A stretch of DNA of 64,000 bases, from NCBI GenBank assembly GCA_036250195.1, contig JAVHZZ010000003.1:329950194-330014193 (forward strand), read 5' to 3'. This DNA is from Mixophyes australis (taxonomy: Eukaryota; Chordata; Amphibia; Anura; Limnodynastidae). The position numbers and the translations under genes were made by a program. This document shows, in pieces, positions 35,663-46,655 of the stretch. Under the pieces are notes generated by a model. That model was not told where the DNA came from. It did not search any database and was given only the letters and a program-made list of their open reading frames with translations. Positions within the stretch are counted from its first letter, which is position 1. Each line of letters starts with the position of its first letter.

Positions 35663-36632
35663 ATGCCACAACCATCTATTAACTATTCAGTGCAATTTTC
35701 AAACAGACACTTCTGGGTTTACGGAAAGCCATAGGGAGTATGCAGGCACAGAGTGATAATATGTTCACAATGGTTCCATGAAGTTCCCTATTCTCTCATC
35801 CTTGTCATAAAATATAATTAAACTAAAGGAAGCATGAGGATAAACATTGGGAATAATCTTGGCAGAAGCAGGACTATGTCAAGATACAGGATATGGGATC
35901 AAGGTTTCCATTAAGTTGCTGAATGGAACAAGAGCTTTGTTAAAGTTATGGGAAGGAGAATTTCTAATTAGGGAAGCAAGAAACAGTCAAGGGTGTTTTT
36001 AACATTTTTTTTTGTGTCAAGTTAAAGGAATGTTTATAGGCATGCACCATTAGTGCCTAAAAAATTACTAATAATATAAATAAGTGCAATTAAAACAACA
36101 CCTAACCCTATAAACGCACCCATAACACACCCACAACCAAATACATTTTATACACATGTAGATCCAGTTACCCCTCAAACCATTAAAAATAGGATTATTC
36201 ACAAACCCCTACATGAAAATGGATTTAGACCCCTGTACATAACACACAAACATTTAGCCTCATGCCTACATACATATCATGGGCACTCAATGTTGATGGT
36301 GGGACATTAGGATCCAAATTTTAAAATCCCCAAGCAGACGTTGGGAAGTGGTAAATTCTACTGAAAATTTTATTTGCCCTTTGGAACTTTTTTCAACGAG
36401 GACTAATTAGATAACTGCATACATGCAGTGTATGGACATCTAAGGTCCTTTGAAATACCACTCATGTGACAGGTAAATCACAATTCCCATTCACTGATCC
36501 TTAGCTTAAGAAATTTGCACTTATTTTTTACTAAAAAAAATTACACATTCTATAAAATCCAGGTGGCACCATCCTCATGGTTTAAGCTACCTATAGCTCT
36601 CCGGCTATTGCTGAACTGAGATTCCCAAAGAC
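35662..36632. other. AT-rich DNA, nothing recognised
   Basis: No supported feature. Confidence 0.45.
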
Positions 36633-36635
36633 ATA

Positions 36636-36953
36636 GGGCCTGAGTTATTAAGGAAAGTAGGGCAAAAAAAGGTGAAAATGCTCTCCGTGACAAACCATGT
36701 TACAATGCAAGGGGTGCAAATTAGTTTATTATTTTGCACATAAGGAAATTACTGGCTGTTTATTCATGTAGCACACAAATACTTGATAGCTTTATTTTTA
36801 CGCTGAAAGTAAAGTTGATCTACGACATGCCCTACCATGAATATAAATCTGTCCCCATATTTTAAACATACCTCCCCCTCCAATGCAACATGGTTTCGCC
36901 CAGGTGCAAAGTTACTCCTTTGTTTGCTTTGCTCTCCTTAATGACTCAGGCCC
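36636..36953 (+). mobile_element. MITE family A, copy 3 (best ends)
   Basis: Starts gggcctgagttattaagg and ends ccttaatgactcaggccc. The 3-bp duplication ATA lies directly outside (36633-36635 and 36954-36956). It aligns along its length with copies at 5972 (reverse) and 17342. Non-coding. A 3-bp duplication would fit PIF/Harbinger, but the assignment is inference. Confidence 0.92.
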
Positions 36954-36956
36954 ATA

Positions 36957-39296
36957 ATGCTTACCTGAGTTCAGCCACCATTTAAGGGGAATCTCCACTG
37001 TTCCAGAATAATGCCTATTTGGCAGTGATTGGAGGAGATTGCAGAAAATTTGAAAGGACTATAGATGCAGCAAGCAAATCTGGAGTTTAATCTACAAGTT
37101 TAAGTGAATAAATAAGAATCCTTATATATAATGAACTGAAATGTGGGGACTTATCTTTATAATACTGCAAGATGAATAAACTAAACAAAGGGGATTAAAT
37201 TTTACATTTATGTACAAAAACAATTTTGCTTATAAATGATACTAAGATTTACTGGGAAACATAAAAGCAAGATCTCAGAAAATATATTGTGGATATGATC
37301 TTACAGTATGTGTCATAAGATGTTCTAATAGGATAGGATTTTAAGACGCTTTAAAGAGGCTCATGGAAACTATTAAATACTGGTCTCTACGCCAGAAGAA
37401 TGTTCAGGTACATTGAACTCAATTATAATAAAATTGTGACCAAGAAAATTTTGAAGCATATTGAAAATACTGGGCAATAACATTAACACAGTAGGTTTTC
37501 AAGCACTAGTGAACAATAAATTTATAGTCACAGGAATAGTAATACACTATTACTATAAATATGCACTAACGTTATAAAATATTATCAAACCCTTTGCTAG
37601 GTTTGCACTTGTATTTTACTCTTCTCGTTGAAATTTACATTAAACTCTTTAGACTCAGCTGCAACGTTGAAGTTAATGATTTTCCATTTAGGGATCTGGT
37701 CAATTAAAGGTTGCTGAAACATTCTTGCTTACAATATAATCAATAGATGCAATTTTGCAGCTGCCAATCTCAATATTAAAGCAAAGCAATATAACTGCTG
37801 TCTGAAATGAGAAATGCATTATGTTTATCATATGAAGGGAGGGTGAATCCGGGGGTCCAACTATTTAAACACTTTATTTATAACTCAAGAGAAATCCTCA
37901 ATACAGTTTGAGATTTTTTCTTTAGAAAATTAGAGATGACAGGAGCTTGGGTGTACCTGGTAAATGCTTTGTAACTATTATACACAGACTGTTGTAAAGT
38001 GGAATATGCCTGGAGGTTTCTACCTATAAAGAGGCATGAACACATTGATAAAATTTAGATGAACGATTCTTGTCGATACAATGAGCAGCGACTGGAATGA
38101 CTGCGTGATCAACTGGCCTACTTAAGCATTGTGTTTAAATGCAATATGTAAACAAACTTATTCTAATTGCTAAACCTTTTTCAAAAGGAACCCGTAAATG
38201 TATACACACACACATAAGTAAACATTAAGGAATGAAGAATGAATGCATAAATAATTTCTTGCTATAGAAACCTATTTTTTTCTAAAAGATATGAGTATGT
38301 CTGGAATCAGAGGTCACCATTCAGTAGAATTGCCATTGTTTCTCTTCTCTTCTTCATAATTCCTAAGTTAACTTAGAAACAATGTTTTATAAAAGAGGCG
38401 CTAATCAAAAGTTAATATCATTACATCACACAATTAATTATAATTTACATAATAGTGTATGAAATATGTACAATAAAACAGTTCAAAATATTGTCCCTCT
38501 AGTTCCATTTTGGCAAAACAATTAATTCATCTGTTATTACTGGTTCAAATAAAAAAGAAGTTGGATGTATGATGGTAATTTCATATAAATGCAATTTGCA
38601 CAATCATTTTATTACATTAGTTTGATTAAATGGCCACATAGGTACAGTGTGTTGTTTAAAAATCTATATCAATTTTTTGTTTTTTTTTATAGAATTCATT
38701 GTTTAAAATAACATTTCAAAATAATGTTTTGTTCAAAATGGCATAATAAAAAACAATTTATGAATTCTATTTTTTACCCTTTTTTTGACCTTTATGAAGT
38801 GCTTTGCCAGCTGTCAAACACTACAATTTTGTAGCATCTCAAACTTTGCAGATTTACTTAATAATTTCTACATAATAGGTATGATCATTATTGGTTGGGA
38901 ATAGTGTACTGTGGTCATTGATCATGATATAATTGTTTGACTTAGGCCAAACTGCATTGTAAAATCGATTGTGAAATACAGGTATATATGTATCACAAAT
39001 GCAAAAAACAAACTAAGATCAGGGATGCTCGCAAATAGAGGCAGGCTTAGGTGAAATTGTCAAGCTGAACTGGGTTGTCTTCAGGAAAATATGTACTGGT
39101 AGGAATACATCAATTCAAGAACTTGTGAAATTGTGAAACTTGTGAAATTACAGGCATGCCAGTTGGTTTGCTAAATTCAGTGCAAATTATTTTGTCATAT
39201 TGTTGTGATGATGGTATAGTTAAGAGTTAAGTGTATAAAATGTATATAAATGTAAAAAATGTCAAAGTATAAATGTTCACTCCCAACAGAGGAGTA
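36957..39296. other. long AT-rich stretch, nothing recognised
   Basis: About 2.3 kb, the longest part without recognisable repeats. Imperfect inverted 'tagaattcattgtttaaaat' / 'aaaacaatttatgaattcta' around 38690-38770 suggests a small foldback. No open frames of note. Confidence 0.45.
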
Positions 39297-39304
39297 CCTG
39301 TGAA

Positions 39305-39778
39305 CAGGCCCGGCGCTCCCATTAGGCAACGTTAGGCAGTTGCCTAGGGCGCCGGGCTCTGAAGGGCGCCACAGGATTAAAAAGCAGGTATACTTTATAC
39401 TGTAAAACTGTGCGGCGACCGCGGGCATACCTTCCACGGCCGTCGCACAGCTATGGATCACCATCGCCGCAACGGCCCCCTACAACAGCTGATGGGGCGG
39501 GCGCACCTCCGTCTCCTCCACTCCCCCTCCCCTCACTGACTGTCGGGCATGACATCATCATCAGGGCCCGACAGTGTCAGTGAGGGACGGGACCCTGCAG
39601 AGAGGAGCAGCGTTATGGAGTGTAAGGTAAGGAAAGTCCTGGGGGCGGATATTTTGGGGGGGCGGGTTTTTTTTTTGGGGGGGGGGGCGGATATTTTGGG
39701 GGTGGGTGGCGGATTTATTTTGGGGGGGCGGATTTCAAAATTGCGCCTAGGGCGCCGGGGATCCTAGCACCGGCCCTG
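39305..39778. mobile_element. 474-bp hAT MITE with G-runs
   Basis: Left end caggcccggcgctcccat and right-end complement cagggccggtgctaggat are inverted termini. The 8-bp duplication CCTGTGAA is exact (39297-39304, 39779-39786). Subterminal inverted gttgcctagggcgccggg / gcgcctagggcgccgggg are the typical subterminal motifs. The region 39645-39735 has repeated gggcggatattttgg units with G-runs. No transposase. Confidence 0.93.
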
Positions 39779-40069
39779 CCTGTGAAGTCACTGTGTGCAT
39801 GTTATTTAGAGATTAAATTATTCTAATATCTCTTCCAACAGTCTGCTTTGTGTCTGTGTCCTGTCATACTGCTGGGTTGTTAATAATTTTGAGGCCTAAC
39901 ATCAGATAAGAAAATCATGTCAGCTAAGGTTTATGGCATCGTCCAGATACTGGCTTAAAGAGAACAATATAGTGGTTAACTCAGTGACTTATATATTCAT
40001 ATAGGGAACATAACACATAAAAGCAATACTTTTCACAATTCATATTTAAGGAAATCTCTAAATATATAT

Positions 40070-40548
40070 TGTACGAAAGGGAGGCATTTAGCTGGCAATC
40101 TGCAGAGTAAGGATGCAAGCAGAGTAACACATTTAGGCAGCAGTGCACTTAGTTTAAGGATAAACAGGTGGAGGACATTCGTGTAACAAAATAATGGTAT
40201 AGAGTCTGATTTAACTTACATGGTTTGAAAGTGGCTTTTCCCACAGCTACAGGACCTGTCTGCAGCAAGAGTAATCAAACAGAAGCAGCTGATGAAAACT
40301 TCCTTTTAAAGGGAAGGTGGAGTGTCACCTGCCCATCAAATTAGGCCTGTGGGAGGAGTGTAAGGTATAAAAACCAATGCTAGAAAAGCTGTCCGGTGTC
40401 TAGAGAGCTGGTCTCTATTTAGTTAAGGGTCACAAGAAACTGTATGGAATCTTTATGTTGTCAAGTACTTTACCATCCTGACATTGTAACAAAGTAAAAA
40501 GCAAGAAGTTATTCGAATGTGTTTCACCAGAAGTGTGCTCTTTCCACA
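40070..40548 (+). repeat. 5' LTR of Gmr1-type element
   Basis: Aligns with 44318-44805 (gcaatctgcagagtaagg, gtatagagtctgatttaact, ctgtatggaatctttatgtt). TATA box ggtataaaaacc at about 40364-40375. Ends ttccaca. The next bases, agtagtgtcagaagtgct, are the candidate primer-binding site. Confidence 0.85.
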
Positions 40549-40615
40549 AGTAGTGTCAGAAGTGCTGATTCTCAGGGAAGCAAGTTTCCGCTACCCAACT
40601 AATGTGAACTTTAAC

Positions 40616-41400
40616 ATGGAGGAAGTTTTGAGAGCCCTTGTGATTGTGGCCACTGTGCAGCATGAGCAGCAGGTTCAGGTGTTTCGAGTTGCAGAGACAC
40701 AGGTGGAAAACACCAGTCTCTTAAGGGAATAATTAGTTAGAAATGTAACGCCTAGTCCGGATTTGCAGAAAATGTCACCATATCATGACATAGAGGCATT
40801 TCTTGTGTCCTTTGAGAGAGCTACCTCCTGAAATTTGGGCTTAGAGGATAGCACCATATCTGACTGGAGAAGCTCAGTGAGCTTATATGGATCTTGATGA
40901 CGACCGGCCCTCTTATTATCCATATCTAAAGTCTGAGATATTGGCTTGCATTGGGGTTTTGGGGTTAAGCCAGACATTTCATGAATGTCGCTATGATAAA
41001 GATAAACCAGTCAGCGCACAATTGGCTGAGCTTTCCAAAGATTTATAAAAAATGACTGCTGCCTGAGGAGAATTTGCCTACCTGAATTATTGAAGTTCTG
41101 GTAATAGATCACTGCATCTGGGTGGATCGTGGTCCGCAAAGGTGGGTGCTGCATTCAGACCCACAAACTTATGACAAGCTTGCCAGTGGTAGGTGTGACC
41201 AAAGCACCTGCGTTCGCGCCCAAGCCGATGCCACGTCAAAAGCCAGGTTTTACAATCCTTGCTACAGGGCCCAATAGCAAAACTGCTATGGACAGAGGGC
41301 CGATTACAAAGGTGTCTAATCCAAAGTGCTTTGAATGTGGGGACCCAGGCCACTTTAGGTCTGAGTGTCCTTAGTTACCGGAACCCATGGACTTTTCTGT
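40616..41400 (+). pseudogene. gag: gag remnant with CCHC zinc knuckle
   Basis: An ATG at 40616 opens a frame (MEEVLRALVIVATVQH...) that hits a stop at 40730 and then continues in the same frame into YHDIEAFLVSFERAT, a capsid-like block of this gag type. Later frames give a QTFHECRYDKDKPVSAQL block. The nucleocapsid zinc knuckle is intact at 41327-41368 with C-x2-C-x4-H-x4-C spacing (CFECGDPGHFRSEC). Known role: gag packages element RNA into particles. At least two in-frame stops and a frameshift make it non-functional. Confidence 0.82.
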
Positions 41401-41429
41401 TGGACCTGCTTTCCCAAGCTGATCCATGA

Positions 41430-41770
41430 GTCCTATATCAGTCTTAGCATTGGTTGACTCTGAGAGCAAACTTACGTTGGTTTCCAGCTCTTCCTTGCCA
41501 AAACTATAACTACTCAGTTGCCCAAGGTGAAGGTCCTGTGCGTATATGGCGCGACTGATGAGTATGAGAGGACACTTCTGCCAGTCACACCAAAAAACCA
41601 AACAGTTTTGGTGGTGGCTTCCATGGCGCCTAAACTCCCAAATCCACTCATTCTGGTGCGAGACATACCACTGTTTAAATAGGTCCTCGGTGTGCGGGTC
41701 TGGCCAGACATGCCCGCAGCTGATGCAACAGTCGGAAACTCGGTCTTAAAAGATCTGACGAAGAATTCAC
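41430..41770 (+). pseudogene. retroviral-type aspartic protease remnant
   Basis: Frame at 41441-41490 reads SVLALVDSESKLTLVS. The position matches the D-S/T-G active site of retrotransposon proteases, with the glycine replaced by glutamate (codon 41462-41464). Downstream phrases such as DEYERTLLPVTPKNQTV and PLILVRDIPLF continue the domain across frames. Its place between the zinc knuckle and integrase supports the call. Confidence 0.65.
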
Positions 41771-42177
41771 AAGATCTGGACCTCGATCTTTGTTAACCAC
41801 AAAACTGGAATGCTATCCTGGGGGTCACGGCAGGAGTTCCTCAAAAGCATCTACCTGCGGGGAAGCATGAACAGTCCAAACTAAAATTGGCTGGTGATGT
41901 CGGGAATGAGTCCACCCCGCCTGTCAGTGAGAATATGGACTGGTCTGCAATAACAATTTTGTTTCCTCTGCAGGACTTTGCTTGTGACCAACTTAATGAT
42001 TGAACTATAGAACATGCTTTTAAAAGTATGACTGAGGTGAATGGTGTAGTGAAAGCCACCCAGCCTGCAAAATATATACCATATTTTGTTGTCAAAATTT
42101 ACTTTCTGTAAAGAGTTGCTATTGTAAATGGGGTAAAAGTAGAACAGTTAATGGTTCCTCAGGTCCATGTAACCCTA

Positions 42178-43246
42178 GTGTTAAAAGCAGCACATAAACA
42201 TGTCTGTGGGGAACACCTGGGGGAGGATAATACATAAGAATGAGTTTTGCTCATGTTTTACTGGCCTGGTTTATTCATGGCAGTGAAAGGTATTGCCGGT
42301 CCTATCCCACAGGATACATCTCATCCCAATACCAATAGTACAAGTTCCCTTTGAACAGATAGCCATGGACCTTGTGGGTCTGCTAGAGAAATCCGCTTGT
42401 GGGCACTAATATATACTAGTGGTGCTTGACTATGCAATCAGAGGCAGTTCCCCTACATAAGATAAAGTACAGTACATAGCTAAAGAACTTGTATTGATGT
42501 TCACACGCTTGGGAATACCCAAGGAAATTCTCACAGATCAGGGCACCCCATTCATGTCCAAGCTGATGAAGGACATATGCCAGTTGTTAGGGGTGATGGC
42601 TCTTCACACCTCCGTATATATACCACAAACGGACGGCTTGCTGGAGCGCTTTATCCACAGATGCACATGCTCATGAAAGTCATGGCACAGGAAAAAAAAT
42701 ATTGGGACACACTTATTCCCTATTTGATGTTTTCCATCCGTGAGGTACCTAACAGTATTAACAGGGTTCAGTTTCTTTGAATTATTGTTCAGGTGATAAC
42801 CAAGGGATATCTTGGATATATTAAAGGTAGGGCGGGAGCAGCAAGACCTGAGGAAGCTAAATTTAGTACAATTTGTGTCCCAAATGTATGAGAGGCTAGA
42901 AAAGATAGGGCCCATTATACAACAACATGTAAAAGAGGCTCAGGAATGGCAGAAAATAAGTTATGATAAAAATGCTGTAGTTCAATCTTTGAAGCCTAGA
43001 GACAAGGTCCTAGTCCTGGTTTCAACCCAGGAAAGCAAACTTTTCACCCACTGGCAAGTTCCATATGAAATCCTAAATGATGTTGGTTCTGTCAATTACA
43101 GGGTCCTTCAGTTGCGGAGAAGAAAGGAACAAATATACCATGTCAATCTCCTTAAACCTTGGTATGATGAGGACACCTATCCTCGGGTCGTGAGTACTGT
43201 CACTGAAAAGTCTGAAGTGCCCATAAAGCCAGCTTTTGTCTATTAA
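42178..43246 (+). pseudogene. integrase remnant, DDE triad readable
   Basis: The zinc-binding HH part survives as H-K-H-V-C-G-E-H-L-G near 42193-42216, but the CC part is lost. Core: first Asp in QIAMDLVGL (codon 42368-42370), second in ILTDQGTPFMSKL (42536-42538), Glu in GLLERF (42644-42646), giving D,D-35-E spacing. The 42812-43246 frame carries the C-terminal module with KPRDKVLVLVSTQES, WQVPYEIL (GPY/F-like with G lost) and the IYHVNLLKPW terminus. Stops at about 42233 and 42406 and a frameshift after 42660 break it. Role in an intact element: insertion of cDNA into the genome. Confidence 0.9.
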
Positions 43247-43379
43247 GCAGAAACAACAGACTGAGGAAATTATACCCCAGAACAGGGATGTCTTTTCTTT
43301 CATTCCTGGGCTCACTACAACGCAACATTGTCACTCCACCAGAAGTTATCGTAGACCAGAAGCTGTATTGCATTCCCGA

Positions 43380-44080
43380 GGCCAGATAGGCTGATGAGTA
43401 AAAGGAGCTTGAGAAAATGCTCTAGCTAGATGTGATTGAAGAGTCCACTAGTGACTGGAACAGCCCCATTGTGCTTGTTCAGAAACCCAATAGGACTATT
43501 AGGTTTTGCAATGACTTCAGGCTCTTAAACAGTGTGTCCCATTTTGATGTCTATTCGATGCCACACGTGGATGAACTTGTAGAAAATCTAGCCGGTAGTA
43601 ACTATCTGACTACTCGTGATCTAACAAAGGGGTATTTGCAAGTTTCCCTCACTTCCACAACCAAAGACCGCATTTTCCATCTCTGATGGTCTCTTCCAAT
43701 ATAAAGTCCTACCCTTTGGGCTGCATGGACCCCTGCCACCTTCCAAAGGTCCATGAATTAATTTCTGTGACCCCCACACAGCTTACGCAGCTGTTTGCTC
43801 AGATGATATAGTAATTTATACCCCAGACTGGTTGTCATATCTGACGAAAGTCGAGGGGGTGTTAGCTTCAGTGAGGTCTGCAGGGTTAACAGCTAATCCA
43901 GAAAAATGTATCATAGCCATGAGAGAAGCCAAATGTTTGTGATACATTGTTGGGTGAGGGCAAGTAAAACCCCAAGTGGGCAAAGTGTAGACAGTCAAAA
44001 TTGTCCAAGACCATAAAAGAAATCGCAGTTAAGAACCTTTCTAGGCTTAGAAGGTTACTTACAGAAGCTCTGCTCTATTA
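43380..44080 (+). pseudogene. reverse transcriptase remnant
   Basis: Opens with ELEKML and continues in the frame 43432-43686 through IEESTSDWNSPIVLVQKP, the NDFRLLNSVSHFDVYSMP block and YLTTRDLTKGYLQVSL, which contains the first catalytic Asp. The FGLHG block follows at about 43720 with a small deletion. The active site reads CSDDIVIY (the two Asp codons at 43802-43807), replacing Y-x-D-D. A FLGLEGYLQKL tether-like block ends it at about 44070. Typical RNase H motifs are not found after this. Non-functional. Confidence 0.9.
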
Positions 44081-44317
44081 TCTTCTAAGTTGATAATTCA
44101 TGTTACTAAAAGATCATACACCATTTCAGTGGACGCAGAACAACGCCAAGGTAAACCGCTGGTTCTTGGCACTATAACCTTTCAAGTTCCCAGTAGAACA
44201 TAGATCCAGGAAGCTGCAAAAAAATTCAGATGCATAGTCATGAAAATTTGCACTCCTCATGAAATCCATGTCCCCCTTACTTGGTGATGCTAGGGGGAGG
44301 GATAGGTAAAAAATAGT

Positions 44318-44805
44318 TGTATTTACCCAGCAATCTGCAGAGAAAGGATGTAAGCAGAGTAACACATTTGGGCCCCAATGCACCTAGTTTAAGGATAAAC
44401 AGATTGAGGATATTTGTGTGACAAAATAATAGTATAGAGTCTGATTTAACTTACATGGATTGAAAGTGGCTTTTTCCAGATACAGGGCCTGTCTGCAGTA
44501 AGAGTAATCAAACAGAAGCAACTGATGAGAACTCCCTTTTAAAGGGAAGGTAAGAGTATCACCTGGGCATCAAGCTAGGGCTGTGGGAGGAAGGTCAGGT
44601 CTAAAAATCTGTTTGTTTCATTGTTCAGGGTGACCGATGCTAGAAAAGCTAGCCAGTGTCTAGATAGTTGGTTTCTGTTTATTTAGTGTTTAGGATCACA
44701 AAAAACTGTATAGAATCTTTATGTTGTCAAGTACTTTCAAGTACCATTCTGACATTAAAACAAAGTAAAGAGCAAGAAGTTTCAACAGAGTGTGCTTTTG
44801 CCACA
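44318..44805 (+). repeat. 3' LTR of Gmr1-type element
   Basis: Second LTR, visibly diverged from the 5' copy. It lacks a ~13-bp piece after tgta, has a ~24-bp extra stretch (ctgtttgtttcattgttcag) after the TATA position, and its TATA reads ctaaaaat. Ends ttgccaca. Confidence 0.85.
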
Positions 44806-45355
44806 GTATGTATTCAGTAAACCCAGTCTAGGAACTGTGTCAACCACAGCTACCAACCGTCTAAAGAGAATGTAAAATAATTTTTTTCCACAAGGACTCG
44901 ACATAACATAATCGTGTTTAATATGCCTATATGCATAATGTCATATTCTGTTTATTGGATCTAATATTCGTAAAATGTCCATTATGTTCCAAAAAAAAAT
45001 ATATTTTATTTATAATTATCGCTGAATAGAAATGTGTTTGAAAAAAGGTCCTGTAAAACAGTCGTAAACACCAATTAGCATACCCATAGATGTTCTTTTA
45101 GTGACCTCATAGTGAAGGACAGAGAATGTTTAAAAACCATAGCATTAATGTGAGATGTTTTCTGTTTCTGTCTTCTTCCTGTTTATTTTATGAAATAGAA
45201 ATGCTGACATGAATGCTAGAATGGATGGTTTATTTTCTCAAAACAAGCAACAGTATATTATTTTAGAAAACGTACATTTTAAATAGATAAAATTTGAGTA
45301 TACATAACTTCTGACATGCAGTTTATTTACTCATCCAAGGTTGTATCTTGAGATG
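44806..45355. other. AT-rich DNA, nothing recognised
   Basis: No supported feature. Confidence 0.4.
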
Positions 45356-46655
45356 GGGATATCACTCACCCCCCAAATGCAGCAGTAATATCACTCACCC
45401 TTTCTCTGTGGGGTTAATATCACACCCCTTCTCTGCGGAGTAATATCTCTCACCTCTCTTCTGAGGGGGTAATATCACTCACCCTTTCTCTGTGGGAGTA
45501 ATATCTCTCACCTCTCCTCTGAGGGGGTAATATCACTCACCCTTTCTCTATGGGGTAATATCTCTCACCTCTCCTCTGAGGGGGTAATATCACTCATCTC
45601 TTCTCTGCTGGGCAATATCTCTCACCCCTCCTCTGAGGGGGTAATATCACCCCCCCCCCTTCTCTGCTGGGTAATATCTCTCACCCCTCCTCTGAGGGGG
45701 TAATATCACCCCCCCATCTCTGCTGGGTAATATCTCTCACCTCTCCTCTGAGGGGGTAATATCTCTCCCCACTCCTCTGAGGGGGTAATATCTCTCACCC
45801 CTCCTCTGTGGGGGTAATATCTCTCCCCACTCCTCTGAGGGGGTAATATCTCTCACCTCTCCTCTGAGGGGGTAATATCACTCACCCCTTCTCTGCGGGG
45901 TAATATCTCTCACCTCTCCTCTGAGGGGGTAATATCTCTACCCACTCCTCTGAGGGAGTAATATCTCTCACCCCTCCTCTGTGGGGGTAATATCACTCAC
46001 CCCTTCTCTGCAGGGTAATATCTCTCACCTCTCCTCTGAGGGGGTAATATCACTCACCCCTTCTCTGCGGGGTAATATCTCTCACCTCTCCTCTGAGGGG
46101 GTAATATCTCTCCCCACTCCTCTGAGGGGGTAATATCTCTCACCCCTCCTCTGTGGGGGTAATATCACTCACCCCTTCTCTGCAGGGTAATATCTCTCAC
46201 CTCTCCTCTGAGGGGGTAATATCACTCACCCCTCCTCTGTGGGGGTATATCACTCACCCCTTCTCTGCAGGGTAATATCTCTCACCTCTCCTCTGAGGGG
46301 GTAATATCACTCACCCCTTCTCTGCGGGGTAATATCTCTCACCTCTCCTCTGAGGGGGTAATATCTCTCCCCACTCCTCTGAGGGGGTAATATCTCTCAC
46401 CCCTCCTCTGTGGGGGTAATATCACTCACCCCTTCTCTGCAGGGTAATATCTCTCACCTCTCCTCTGAGGGGGTAATATCACTCACCCCTTCTCTGCGGG
46501 GTAATATCTCTCACCTCTCCTCTGAGGGGGTAATATCTCTCCCCACTCCTCTGAGGGGGTAATATCTCTCACCCCTCCTCTGTGGGGGGTAATATCACTC
46601 ACCCCTTCTCTGCAGGGTAATATCTCTCACCTCTCCTCTGAGGGGGTAATATCAC
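45356..46655. repeat. 1.3-kb minisatellite with higher-order structure
   Basis: Monomers of 28-29 bp start with taatatcactcacc or taatatctctcacc and end in gcgggg, gagggggt or gtggggg. From about 45873 they follow a repeating order of six types totalling 172 bp (28+29+29+29+28+29). The marker variant ctctgcgggg ends at 45900, 46074, 46329 and 46501, so spacings are about 174, 255 and 172 bp. The left 500 bp is less regular. No coding frame survives. Confidence 0.95.

Larger units (their letters stand above)
40070..44805 (+). mobile_element. Ty3/gypsy retrotransposon of Gmr1 type, decayed
   Basis: Two diverged LTRs (40070-40548 and 44318-44805) flank gag-, protease-, integrase- and RT-like sequence, all on the plus strand and all broken by stops and frameshifts. 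Integrase comes before RT. In most Ty3/gypsy elements integrase is last; the integrase-first order is known from the Gmr1 group of deuterostome gypsy elements. A purine tract agggggagggatagg (44291-44305) precedes the 3' LTR, as expected for the plus-strand primer. RNase H is not visible: after the RT the sequence jumps to a short remnant and the LTR. No clear target duplication (tatat versus gtatg). Confidence 0.88.

Noticed and set aside
45356..46655. Regularly spaced repeats that could suggest a CRISPR array
   Set aside because: Units are contiguous without unique spacers, and the context is eukaryotic.
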